From Alistipes muris (GTDB taxonomy: Bacteria > Bacteroidota > Bacteroidia > Bacteroidales > Rikenellaceae), in contig NZ_CALPDD010000002.1 of NCBI RefSeq assembly GCF_943193205.1, positions 1-64,000 of the forward strand: a stretch of 64,000 nt of DNA, in the 5' to 3' direction. The translations under genes and the position numbers were made by a program. Positions 52,715 through 60,175 of this stretch are shown piece by piece; within the stretch, counting starts at the first letter, position 1, and the number at the start of each line of letters is the position of its first letter. Below the pieces are notes generated by a model. The model ran no database searches. It had not been told where the DNA came from and saw only the letters and a list, made by a program, of their open reading frames with translations.

Positions 52715-53750
52715 CCCGCATCCGCCGCGGCATCTGCTGGTGATCCGCACTTCGGCGATGGGCGACGTGGCCATGCTGCCGCACGCCCTGCGCGCCCTGC
52801 GTGCGGCCTACCCCGAGCTGCGGATCACGGTTGCCACGCCGCGCCTGTTCCGTCCTTTCTTCGACGGGCTGGGCGTCGATTTCCTGGAAGTCGACACCAA
52901 GGGGCGGCATCATTCGCTGGTGGGCATGTGGAAAGCCGCCCACGAGGCGTGCAAGCTGGGCATCGACGGGCTCGCCGACGTCCACGGCGTCATGCGTTCC
53001 GAAGCGTTCCGCCATATCATGTGGCTCCACGGCGTTCCGGTGGCCCATATCGACAAGGAGCATTCCCAGAAGCGGCAGTTCATTCGGCAGGGAGGAGCCA
53101 AGGCTGCGCCCCTGCGCCACACCGTGTTGCGTTATTGCGACGTCTTCCGACAGCTGGGGTTCGAGTTCGACGACCCGACGCCCGCCGTGCCGCACGAGCG
53201 GCCCAACCCCATGGGCGACAAGCACGGCCGCTGGCTCGGCTTCGCCCCGTTCTCGGCCCAGCAGGGCAAGACCTACCCCGACGACTTGGCCCGCGAAACG
53301 GTCCGGCTGCTCGCCGCCCGGTGCGAACGGCTCTTCATTCATAGCGGCGGAGGGTCGGAAGCGGAGTTCGCCCACGAAATGGAGCGCGCCTACCCCAACG
53401 TGACGGCGCTCTACGGCAAAATCGGGCTGAGCGACGAAATGAACCTCATCGCCCACTTGGACTGCGTGGTGTCGATGGATTCGCTGGTCATGCACCTCGC
53501 ATCGCTGGTCGCCACGCCCGTGGTATCGGTGTGGGGCGCCACCCATCCCGGCCTGGGATTCCTCGGCTGGGGCTGCGACCCGCGCCACGTACTCCAAGCC
53601 GACATGCCCTGCCGCCCCTGCTCGGTCTACGGCGCCAAACCCTGCCGGTTCGGCGACTACCGATGCCTGCGCTCCGTCACGCCGCAGATGATTGCCGACA
53701 AGGTCGACGAAACGATTCAAAATTCAGAATTGAGAATTCAGAATTCATAA
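52701..53750 (+). CDS. GT9-family (heptosyltransferase-like) glycosyltransferase
   Basis: 349 residues. Inner-membrane-associated GT-B enzyme of the kind that adds heptose or related sugars to LPS. The N-terminal LLVIRTSAMGDVAMLPHALR and the C-terminal FGAT-like VVSVWGATHPGL and YRCLRSVTP are typical of family 9. The last residues are encoded inside the AT-rich repeat block, so the C-terminus (about the last 10 residues, QNSELRIQNS) is repeat-derived. Confidence 0.93.
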   Translation: MAKNNPHPPRHLLVIRTSAMGDVAMLPHALRALRAAYPELRITVATPRLFRPFFDGLGVDFLEVDTKGRHHSLVGMWKAAHEACKLGIDGLADVHGVMRSEAFRHIMWLHGVPVAHIDKEHSQKRQFIRQGGAKAAPLRHTVLRYCDVFRQLGFEFDDPTPAVPHERPNPMGDKHGRWLGFAPFSAQQGKTYPDDLARETVRLLAARCERLFIHSGGGSEAEFAHEMERAYPNVTALYGKIGLSDEMNLIAHLDCVVSMDSLVMHLASLVATPVVSVWGATHPGLGFLGWGCDPRHVLQADMPCRPCSVYGAKPCRFGDYRCLRSVTPQMIADKVDETIQNSELRIQNS

Positions 53751-53754
53751 TTAT
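53717..53754. repeat. AT-rich simple-repeat block at the end of the GT9 gene
   Basis: Units like AATTCAGAATTGAGAATTC overlap the final codons and stop of the glycosyltransferase gene. Confidence 0.6.
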
Positions 53755-53770
53755 CCGTTTTCTCAGAAAA

Positions 53771-53845
53771 GACCGGGGCATTTTCGCAAGAAGACCCGGC
53801 ATTTTCGCAAAGACCGGACATTGCACTCGAAAGCAATGCCCGGTC
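53771..53845. repeat. Degenerate tandem repeat and hairpin between GT9 and nfn genes
   Basis: Two near copies of GACCGGGGCATTTTCGCAAG start at 53771 and 53793. A third partial copy (53812) forms a 13-bp stem with one mismatch with GCAATGCCCGGTC (53833-53845). The hairpin is followed by TTCTTTT on the plus strand and may end the GT9 transcript. Confidence 0.55.
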
Positions 53846-53866
53846 TTCTTTTCCGCAAGAGAACTT

Positions 53867-55261
53867 TCAACCGCGAATTTTCCCTCGGATATATTCGTCT
53901 ATCGCCTTGGCGGCCGTGCGGCCTGCACCCATGGCAAGGATGACCGTAGCGGCTCCCGTCACGGCATCGCCGCCCGCAAAGACCCCTGCGCGCGTCGTCG
54001 CACCCCCGGCATCGGCCGTGATGCAGCCGCGGCGGTCGGTCTCCAGCCCCGCCGTCGTCGCGGCCAGCAGCGGATTGGGCGAGGTGCCCAGCGCCATAAT
54101 CGCCACGTCGCACTCGATGTCGAATTCCGAACCCGGTTTCACCACGGGCGAACGGCGGCCGCTCGCATCGGGTTCGCCGAGCTCCATCTCCACGCAGCGC
54201 ATGCCGCGCACCCAGCCGTCGTCGGTACCCAGCACCTCCACCGGATTGGTCAGCATCCGGAAACGGATGCCCTCCTCCTTGGCGTGGTGGACCTCCTCGG
54301 CACGCGCCGGAAGTTCGTTTTCGCTCCGGCGGTAGACGATCGTCGCTTCGGCGCCCAGACGGCGGGCCGTCCGCACGGCATCCATCGCCACGTTGCCGCC
54401 GCCGACCACCACGACCCGCTTGCCTACATAAATCGGCGTGTCGTACTCCTCGTCGTAAGCACGCATCAGGTTGGCGCGCGTCAGAAATTCGTTGGCCGAG
54501 ACCACGCCGTTCAGGTTCTCGCCCGGAATGCCCATGAAGCGCGGCAGTCCGGCACCCGAGCCGATGAACACGGCATCGTAGCCTTCCTCGTCGAGCAGGG
54601 AATCGACCGTGACGGTCCGGCCCACGATGACGTCGGTTTCGATTTCCACGCCCAGCCGGCGCACCTCGTCGATTTCGCGGGCCACAATCTTCTCCTTGGG
54701 CAGGCGGAACTCCGGAATGCCGTAAACCAGCACCCCGCCCACCTTGTGCAGCGCCTCGAAAATCTTCACCCCGTAGCCCATCTTGGCCAGGTCGCTCGCG
54801 CACGCCAGCCCGGCCGGACCGCTGCCTACCACAGCCACCCGACGGCCGTTGCGGGGCGGCAGTTCCGCGGCGGCAGGTTCCTGCGCCAGCTTCCAGTCGC
54901 CGACGAACCGTTCCAGCTTGCCGATGGCCACCGGCTCGCCCTTGATGCCCAAGATGCAGGCACCCTCGCATTGGGTCTCCTGCGGGCAGACCCGGCCGCA
55001 AATCGAGGGCAGCGAGCTGTCGCGGGCTATGACGGCCGACGCCCGGGCCATATCGCCCTGCCGCAGGGCGTCGATGAATTCGGGAATCCGCACCCCCACG
55101 GGGCAGGCAGCCACACAGCGGGGGTTCTTGCAGTTCAGGCAGCGCGACGCTTCGAGGGTCGCTTCTTCCGGGTTGTAGCCGTAGCAGACTTCCTCGAAGT
55201 TGGTCGCACGGCGTGCCGGGTCTTGTTCGCGCACAGCTACGCGCGGTATCTTCGTTGACAT
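53867..55261 (-). CDS. GltD-like flavoprotein, probable Nfn large subunit
   Basis: 464 residues. An N-terminal iron-sulfur domain (CLNCKNPRCVAACPVG, Cys 41-53; then VCPQETQCEGACI) precedes an FAD domain (VAVVGSGPAGLACASDL) and an NAD(P) domain (VVVVGGGNVAMDAVRTA). Annotated in many genomes as glutamate synthase small subunit. Directly upstream is a ferredoxin-NADP reductase-like partner. The pair matches NfnAB/SudAB, which couples NADH, NADPH and ferredoxin by electron bifurcation. The absence of a gltB-like gene next to it favours Nfn. Confidence 0.9.
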   Translation of the reverse strand: MSTKIPRVAVREQDPARRATNFEEVCYGYNPEEATLEASRCLNCKNPRCVAACPVGVRIPEFIDALRQGDMARASAVIARDSSLPSICGRVCPQETQCEGACILGIKGEPVAIGKLERFVGDWKLAQEPAAAELPPRNGRRVAVVGSGPAGLACASDLAKMGYGVKIFEALHKVGGVLVYGIPEFRLPKEKIVAREIDEVRRLGVEIETDVIVGRTVTVDSLLDEEGYDAVFIGSGAGLPRFMGIPGENLNGVVSANEFLTRANLMRAYDEEYDTPIYVGKRVVVVGGGNVAMDAVRTARRLGAEATIVYRRSENELPARAEEVHHAKEEGIRFRMLTNPVEVLGTDDGWVRGMRCVEMELGEPDASGRRSPVVKPGSEFDIECDVAIMALGTSPNPLLAATTAGLETDRRGCITADAGGATTRAGVFAGGDAVTGAATVILAMGAGRTAAKAIDEYIRGKIRG

Positions 55262-55285
55262 GGCGTTGTAAGGGTTAATAGCGGA

Positions 55286-56167
55286 CTATTTATCCAATCC
55301 GATTTTACACTGGTGTCCCGCTTCGCGTTCGGCCGCAATCGCTGCCGCGCGCTGTTCCTGCGTGCGGTACATCCCCTGGCGGCGCATCGCTTCGTCGAAA
55401 TCGACTTCGTGGGCGTCGAACTCGGGTCCGTCGACACAGGTGAAACGGGTCCGCCCGCCCACGCTCACGCGGCAGGCTCCGCACATCCCCGTGCCGTCGA
55501 CCATCAGAGCGTTGAGCGACACGGTGGTTTTCAGCGCGTATTTCTTGGTCGTCAGCGCCACGAACTTCATCATGATCATCGGACCGATGGCCACGCATTC
55601 GTCGTAACGGCCGCCGTCGGCAATCAGTTTCTCAAGCAGCTGCGTCACAAGCCCCTTGAACCCTTCGGAACCGTCGTCCGTAGCGATGTGCAGGTTCTTG
55701 GCCACGGCGCGCATTTCGTCGGCATAAATCAGCATCTCCTTGTTCTTGGCCCCGATGATGACGTCGGCTTCGACACCGTGTTCGTGCAGCCACTTCACCT
55801 GCGGATAGACCGGCGCCGTGCCGACCCCGCCGCCGATGAAGACATAGCGCCGCGAACGCAGCTCCTCGGGCGACAGCCGCACGAATTCCGACGGATGGCC
55901 GAGCGGCCCCGCGAAATCGGCCAGCGCATCGCCGGTCTCCAATGCGCAGATTTTGCGCGTCGAAACGCCGATGGTCTGGGTGACGATGGTCACCGTGCCG
56001 GCTTCCTTGTCGAAATCGGCGATGGTGAGCGGAATCCGCTCGCCGCGTTCGTCGGCGCGGACGATGACGAACTGCCCCGGCAGCGCCGAAGCCGCCACAC
56101 GCGGCGCGAGGATTTTCATGAGCCAGATGCCTTGGGCAAGGCACCGCTTTTCGAGAATGGGATACAT
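55286..56167 (-). CDS. FAD/NAD-binding 2Fe-2S protein, probable Nfn small subunit
   Basis: 293 residues. An N-terminal FAD domain (GQFVIVRADERGERIPLTI) is followed by an NAD-binding domain with the glycine-rich YVFIGGGVGTAPVYPQ. A C-terminal [2Fe-2S] Cys set is spread over GTGMCGACRVSVGG and FTCVDGPEFD. It resembles PyrK, HydG and sulfide dehydrogenase beta. Its gene lies 24 bp before the GltD-like gene, so both are probably co-transcribed and form the NfnAB complex. Confidence 0.9.
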   Translation of the reverse strand: MYPILEKRCLAQGIWLMKILAPRVAASALPGQFVIVRADERGERIPLTIADFDKEAGTVTIVTQTIGVSTRKICALETGDALADFAGPLGHPSEFVRLSPEELRSRRYVFIGGGVGTAPVYPQVKWLHEHGVEADVIIGAKNKEMLIYADEMRAVAKNLHIATDDGSEGFKGLVTQLLEKLIADGGRYDECVAIGPMIMMKFVALTTKKYALKTTVSLNALMVDGTGMCGACRVSVGGRTRFTCVDGPEFDAHEVDFDEAMRRQGMYRTQEQRAAAIAAEREAGHQCKIGLDK

Positions 56168-56184
56168 CTGTCTGTGTTTGGGTT

Positions 56185-57261
56185 TCAGTCTTCGATGATG
56201 GCCGTCAGGCGCACCCGCCGCATGGGGCGCACGGGGTCGTTGGTCACCAGCAGCAAATGGTCGGTCAGCAGTCCGTATTCCTGCACCGAGGGGTCGAGCA
56301 CAAGTTCCACGCGGCAGCTGCCGCCGGGGGCGATTTTGCGGCCCGCCGTCAGCCCCACGCCGATTCGGCCACTATGTTCCACCGCGCGGACAATCAGCAC
56401 GCCGCGCCCCTCATTGGAGAGGACGAAACTTTTGCGCACCGCGGACGCCGAATGTTTCACCGGGCCGAACTTGACAATCATGTCGCTCAGTTTCGCCTGC
56501 GGCGCGTTCTTGGAGGTCACCGCCGCCGGGTCGTCGGCCCCTATCGCATGCGCCGTCAGCGAAACGTCGCTCCTGCGCCCGTCGACCCACACTTCCAGCG
56601 CATCGCGTATCGTCCCATAATGGGGTTTCCCGGCAGGAAGCGTATAGCGCAGGTTGATTTCGCCCCGCTCGCCGGGAGCCACCGAACGCGGATAATCGGC
56701 TGTGAGCAGCCCGCTCGAAATCCGGGGCCGAAGCTCCAGCCGCACCGGATGGCCGGAGGTATTCGCATAGCCGACAGCCATCTGCTTCTGCCCGCCCTGA
56801 TATATATAGGTAAAGGCACAGAGCGTTCCGTCCAGCCGGAGCCCGGAGTCTGCCTCGAACGGATATTGTTCCCCGATCGTCTTCTCCCGCGGCACGACCG
56901 TGCCGGAGACCGTCAGCGTCGCGATTTTCTTCCGCTCCGACGAATAGACGCCCAGCGATTTGGAAAAGACGCCCGGCCGGTTCATCGGGTCGTAAGTGAC
57001 CGTCACACGGGTCGAATCGCCGGGCAGCACGGGCCTGCGCGAAAACTCCGGGACGGTACACCCGCACGAAGTCACCACATCGAGCACCACCACGGGCTCC
57101 GCGCCCCGGTTGACGCCCGTAAAGGTATGGCTCACCCGCCCGCCGCTCTCCTCGATAGTGCCGAAGTCCCACGCGGCAGGCGCGAACACCAGCTGGGCGC
57201 AGGTCTCACCCGCGCAGCCCAGCGCCATGAAAATGAGCAATATTCGCGTTATCGAATTCAT
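56185..57261 (-). CDS. DUF1573 exported protein
   Basis: About 358 residues. Signal peptide ending ETCAQ. The DUF1573 domain opens FAPAAWDFGTIEESGGRVSH and contains the family's VTSCGCTVPEF Cys motif. Further beta-sandwich domains fill the rest. Such proteins are periplasmic; no activity is known. Two ATGs are possible (57267 and 57261); I list the second. An exact TACCTTTG -7 box is 23 bp upstream. Confidence 0.9.
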   Translation of the reverse strand: MNSITRILLIFMALGCAGETCAQLVFAPAAWDFGTIEESGGRVSHTFTGVNRGAEPVVVLDVVTSCGCTVPEFSRRPVLPGDSTRVTVTYDPMNRPGVFSKSLGVYSSERKKIATLTVSGTVVPREKTIGEQYPFEADSGLRLDGTLCAFTYIYQGGQKQMAVGYANTSGHPVRLELRPRISSGLLTADYPRSVAPGERGEINLRYTLPAGKPHYGTIRDALEVWVDGRRSDVSLTAHAIGADDPAAVTSKNAPQAKLSDMIVKFGPVKHSASAVRKSFVLSNEGRGVLIVRAVEHSGRIGVGLTAGRKIAPGGSCRVELVLDPSVQEYGLLTDHLLLVTNDPVRPMRRVRLTAIIED

Positions 57262-57284
57262 CGTCATCGGTCGGTTCTGCCATG

Positions 57285-57292
57285 CAAAGGTA
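57285..57292 (-). promoter_or_regulatory. -7 box for the DUF1573 gene
   Basis: Exact TACCTTTG on the minus strand. A TTG lies 22 bp further upstream, slightly longer than the usual spacer. Confidence 0.55.
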
Positions 57293-57321
57293 CATTTTTT
57301 GCGAAAATTTCGCACAATAAT

Positions 57322-57352
57322 TTTGCGGGAATGAAATTTTGCTATATATTTG
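57322..57352 (+). promoter_or_regulatory. tRNA-Asn promoter (TTTG-19-TATATTTG)
   Basis: TTTG at 57322-57325 and an exact TATATTTG at 57345-57352 with a 19-base spacer, 35 bp before the tRNA. Confidence 0.8.
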
Positions 57353-57387
57353 CACTCCGAAACGATGACACCGAGTGTCGTTCCGAA

Positions 57388-57461
57388 GCCTGAATAGCTC
57401 AGTTGGTTAGAGCACATGACTGTTAATCATGGGGTCCTAGGTTCAAGTCCTTGTTCAGGCG
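57388..57461 (+). tRNA. tRNA-Asn (GTT)
   Basis: 74 bases. 7-bp acceptor stem GCCTGAA/TTCAGGC, D loop AGTTGGTTAGA, anticodon loop CTGTTAA with anticodon GTT, T arm GGTTCAAGTCC. CCA is not encoded. The 117 bases between this tRNA and the next promoter show no gene. Confidence 0.95.
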
Positions 57462-57577
57462 CAGATGTGCGAGGGTTGCACGAGGTTCTTTCAATAGCAA
57501 GGTGGTTCTGAAGAGCCGCAGCCGGGATGCCGGCAGCGACGAATCCGAGACCTGCGGATAAAATTTTCGTCCGAAAA

Positions 57578-57608
57578 TTTGGAGTTCGCAAAAATTGAAT
57601 TACCTTTG
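57578..57608 (+). promoter_or_regulatory. tRNA-Val promoter (TTTG-19-TACCTTTG)
   Basis: TTTG at 57578-57581 and TACCTTTG at 57601-57608, exactly 19 bases apart, 20 bp before the tRNA. Confidence 0.8.
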
Positions 57609-57628
57609 CAGTCCCAAGCCATTTTTAG

Positions 57629-57703
57629 GGGAGCTTAGCTCAGCTGGTTCAGAGCGTCTGCCTTACAAGCAGAGGGTCGGGGGTTCGAATCCCTCAGCTC
57701 CCA
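57629..57703 (+). tRNA. tRNA-Val (TAC)
   Basis: 75 bases. Acceptor stem GGGAGCT/AGCTCCC, D loop CAGCTGGTTCAGA, anticodon stem TCTGC/GCAGA with loop CTTACAA and anticodon TAC, T arm GGGTTCGAATCCC. CCA is not encoded. Confidence 0.96.
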
Positions 57704-57725
57704 CAGAGAAACGAAACATCAAGAC

Positions 57726-57749
57726 AAAGCCACTCTTTCGAGTGGCTTT
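57726..57749 (+). terminator. tRNA-Val terminator
   Basis: 10-bp stem (AAAGCCACTC/GAGTGGCTTT) with a TTTC loop, followed by TGTTGTT, 22 bp after the tRNA. Confidence 0.85.
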
Positions 57750-57896
57750 TGTTGTTATCGGCATGGACGCAATTAGTTGCAGAAGATGCCGATCCGACAA
57801 AAGAGCCCGTACGCAATCCGGCTTTGTCTTCGGGGGGGGGCTTCTTTTAGGCGCCACGGGGAAAACAAGCGCAGCGAGTTAATTCCCCGCGGGTTC
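57750..57896. other. Gap between tRNA-Val and hipA with hairpin and 9-G tract
   Basis: Contains an interrupted hairpin at 57757-57793 (ATCGGCAT/ATGCCGAT outer, GCAA-TTAG-TTGC inner) and nine G at 57832-57840. Neither is inside a recognised gene. The region lies downstream of hipA on the minus strand. Confidence 0.5.
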
Positions 57897-59177
57897 CTAC
57901 AACTTCAGCAGCATGTTCGGCGCAATGGCGTCGATTACTTTCTGCGACACCCCGCAATCCGCGGCAATCGCAGGCCAGCGGGAAGCGGCATCGCAGATTC
58001 CGTCTATGATTTGCGGCGCATTCTTGATGTTGTTCCGCGCCGCACATTCCAGCAAATCCCGGCGCGTAATATCGTCGAATTTCCCGTTGACCGACATCTG
58101 GTGCGTGCTCGTCCAAACACCGTCGGGATTGTAGGCATAGCCCATATCATACGCGGGCGACAGGCGCCACACACCGTCCTCGCCCATGAGAAACGATATG
58201 TTCTTCGTGTGGTCGTCCTGGTTGCGGACCACCACGTTGAAAACCATCCGGCGGAACATTTCCTGCGCATCCGAATAAGGCAGCCGCAGGACCCGCATGA
58301 CGTTGAACGCCTGCTCGTAGGAATAGGCGCGGTGAATCCCGTAGTCGTAGTGCGCAATGCCGCACAAGGTCTGCATGTGCACCTTTTTCCCGCCGACCCG
58401 GTCGAAACGCTTAGTCAGAAAATGGGCCCGGCCGCTCTCCTCGATAAGCGAGCATTCCGACATCCCGATGCCGCACTCGCGGACCAGCCGGGAAAACGAA
58501 TATTCGAGCCGGCCGTAGTTGCCTGTTTCCCGGAATCCGGCTTCTGCCGACACGCCGTCCAGCTTGATCAAGTAGTAGTCGAATCCCTCCGGAGCCTCGA
58601 TCTGCCCCGAACGCACTTCGCCCGTCGTCTTGTTGTAGGCAATGATCGCCTTGGCCCGCTGCCCTCCGGCCGAAGTGCCGAGCCGCAGGATTTCCGCAAT
58701 CGCCGCCCGCTTGTCGGCTTTCAGATTGGCCCCGAATTCCGCCTTTTCGGTCAGCGCGTCCCGCGCCACGTCGACCAGCGTGTCGAGTTCGATTTTCAGA
58801 TTCGGGTCGTGAACCATATCCGCCGCCGGCTCGAATTCCAGCGCGCCCATGCACCGCTTGCCTAGGAAGCAGAGCGTCTCGACAGCGTTCCCGCTCGTCC
58901 GCCCCGTCAGCGCAAGCCATCGGTCGAACAGCGCACGGCCGTAGGTATCGGGCAGCGAATCCGCCAGCAGCCCGGGCAGCCCCTTGAAAGTCGGCCGGCT
59001 GAGTTCGCCGAACGAATAGACACGCCCCGGCCGCACGGGCATCATCAGCGGCGAGGGCTCCATCCCCCTGCCCGCGAAATCCCGGTCGTACTCGAACTGC
59101 GCCACCTCATGCCGGGTATCCCACCGGAACGTCCCCACATGGGTGCCGTACAGATTCACTCTCGCAACGTCTACCAT
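57897..59177 (-). CDS. hipA: HipA-family kinase toxin
   Basis: 426 residues. An N-terminal HipA_N-like part holds GLPGLLADSLPDTYGRALFDRW. The kinase-like core has the catalytic VVVRNQDDHTKNISF (Asp and Asn) and the metal motif SPAYDMGYA. Known HipA proteins phosphorylate aminoacyl-tRNA synthetases and cause growth arrest; the target here is unknown. Its start overlaps the antitoxin gene by 7 bp, as expected for a toxin-antitoxin unit. Confidence 0.92.
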   Translation of the reverse strand: MVDVARVNLYGTHVGTFRWDTRHEVAQFEYDRDFAGRGMEPSPLMMPVRPGRVYSFGELSRPTFKGLPGLLADSLPDTYGRALFDRWLALTGRTSGNAVETLCFLGKRCMGALEFEPAADMVHDPNLKIELDTLVDVARDALTEKAEFGANLKADKRAAIAEILRLGTSAGGQRAKAIIAYNKTTGEVRSGQIEAPEGFDYYLIKLDGVSAEAGFRETGNYGRLEYSFSRLVRECGIGMSECSLIEESGRAHFLTKRFDRVGGKKVHMQTLCGIAHYDYGIHRAYSYEQAFNVMRVLRLPYSDAQEMFRRMVFNVVVRNQDDHTKNISFLMGEDGVWRLSPAYDMGYAYNPDGVWTSTHQMSVNGKFDDITRRDLLECAARNNIKNAPQIIDGICDAASRWPAIAADCGVSQKVIDAIAPNMLLKL

Positions 59178-59518
59178 TCCGATTCCTCTTTGTTCGTCTT
59201 CTCAAGGCGGCTCGTCGCGCGTTGCCGCGTCTTCTTGCGCGCCGAATTCACGAGTTCGTAATATTCGCCGGGGCTCAGTTCTTCCTCCTCGACCAGCGGC
59301 TGGAAAACATCCAGTTTCCCCAGCGTCCGCAGTAGCCGCAGCAGCGAATCGAACGACCCGATTTCGCCGCCCTCTATCTTTTTTACGGTCGAGAGCGACA
59401 CTCCGGCCGATTCCGCCAGACTGCTCTGCGTAATGTTCTGCCGCAGTCGAAGATTTTTGATTTTGTTGCCGATACGCTGTAAAATCATCGTATCGGAAAG
59501 CGCATAGAGGTCGCCCAT
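59171..59518 (-). CDS. hipB: HipB-like helix-turn-helix antitoxin
   Basis: 115 residues. An XRE-type helix-turn-helix (LRLRQNITQSSLAESAGVS and TVKKIEGGE) is followed by a basic tail. It would bind its own promoter and the toxin. The ATG at 59518 is listed; 59488 (MILQRIG) is an alternative. The -7 box of the module lies 29 bp upstream. Confidence 0.9.
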   Translation of the reverse strand: MGDLYALSDTMILQRIGNKIKNLRLRQNITQSSLAESAGVSLSTVKKIEGGEIGSFDSLLRLLRTLGKLDVFQPLVEEEELSPGEYYELVNSARKKTRQRATSRLEKTNKEESEW

Positions 59519-59546
59519 AACAGCCGCGAATTAAACCATTACACCG

Positions 59547-59576
59547 CAAATATAGCAATAAAATCCGAATTTACAA
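59547..59576 (-). promoter_or_regulatory. hipBA promoter (TTG-19-TATATTTG)
   Basis: TTG (59574-59576) and an exact TATATTTG (59547-59554) on the minus strand, 19 bases apart. No clear inverted repeat for HipB binding was found by eye. Confidence 0.75.
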
Positions 59577-59615
59577 CCATTAACACCGGAATCGCGAACC
59601 GCTTTCCCGCATGAA

Positions 59616-59987
59616 CTATTCGGCTGCCTTGCCCCGCTCCCGCATGATGGCCTCGAAATTTTCGACCGCCCAATCGCACAAAGCCGACAGACAGGGATAC
59701 AGCGATTCGGCCCTTTCGGTCAGCCGATACTCCACCCTCGGCGGCACCTCCGCATAAACCGTGCGCTTTACGTATCCGTCTTCTTCCAGCGTCCGCAGGG
59801 TGACCGTGAGCATCTTCTGCGAAATGTCCGGAATCCGGCGCTGAAGCTCCTTGAAACGCAGGGGAGCTTCCCCGCTGCAATGCAGCGTATGCAACACCAG
59901 CAACGACCACTTGTCGCAAAAACGCGACAGAATATTGCGGATAGGGCAGCCGGGATATAGGACGGCATCGGTATCGGTTCTTTTCAT
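59616..59987 (-). CDS. HxlR-family winged-helix regulator
   Basis: 123 residues. The HxlR core opens CPIRNILSRFCDKWSLLVLHTL, with a Cys near the N-terminus as in redox- or aldehyde-sensing members. The recognition part is RFKELQRRIPDISQKMLTVTLR and the wing ends VPPRVEYRLTERAESL. It is divergent from the cupin gene and probably regulates both. Confidence 0.93.
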   Translation of the reverse strand: MKRTDTDAVLYPGCPIRNILSRFCDKWSLLVLHTLHCSGEAPLRFKELQRRIPDISQKMLTVTLRTLEEDGYVKRTVYAEVPPRVEYRLTERAESLYPCLSALCDWAVENFEAIMRERGKAAE

Positions 59988-59996
59988 GGCTTTTTA

Positions 59997-60011
59997 TTGT
60001 ACGGTATACAA
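59997..60011. promoter_or_regulatory. Inverted repeat at the hxlR start, possible operator
   Basis: TTGTA-CGGTA-TACAA, overlapping the edge of the hxlR -7 box and lying 10 bp before the ATG. The position fits autoregulation. Confidence 0.4.
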
Positions 60012-60040
60012 AAGTAAGCAAATAAATTTTCCACAGCAAA
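60009..60040 (-). promoter_or_regulatory. hxlR promoter (TTTG-20-TACTTTTG)
   Basis: TTTG (60037-60040) and an exact TACTTTTG (60009-60016) on the minus strand, 20 bases apart. Confidence 0.7.
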
Positions 60041-60081
60041 CATTTTTTTTCGCATTGCCAACATCCTCGCACCCAGCTTTA

Positions 60082-60097
60082 GTTACCTGACAGTAAC
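60082..60097. promoter_or_regulatory. GTTAC-N6-GTAAC repeat, candidate HxlR operator
   Basis: A 16-bp inverted repeat between the two divergent promoters. HxlR proteins often bind GTTAC-type palindromes; this is family knowledge applied by inference. Confidence 0.5.
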
Positions 60098-60119
60098 CGA
60101 CTTACCACGAAGTGCCTAC

Positions 60120-60150
60120 TTGACAAAGCCAAAAACCGACCCTAATTTTG
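60120..60150 (+). promoter_or_regulatory. Cupin gene promoter (TTG-20-TAATTTTG)
   Basis: TTG (60120-60122) and an exact TAATTTTG (60143-60150), 20 bases apart, 25 bp before the ATG. Confidence 0.75.
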
Positions 60151-60175
60151 CGGCGTACAACAAACACAAACAACC

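Noticed and set aside
53771..53825. Tandem GACCGGGGCATTTTCGCAAG repeats as a CRISPR array
   Set aside because: Only two or three degenerate copies with no spacers and no cas genes.
57388..57703. tRNA-Asn and tRNA-Val as one operon
   Set aside because: Each has its own complete promoter, so separate transcription is the simpler reading, although read-through cannot be excluded.
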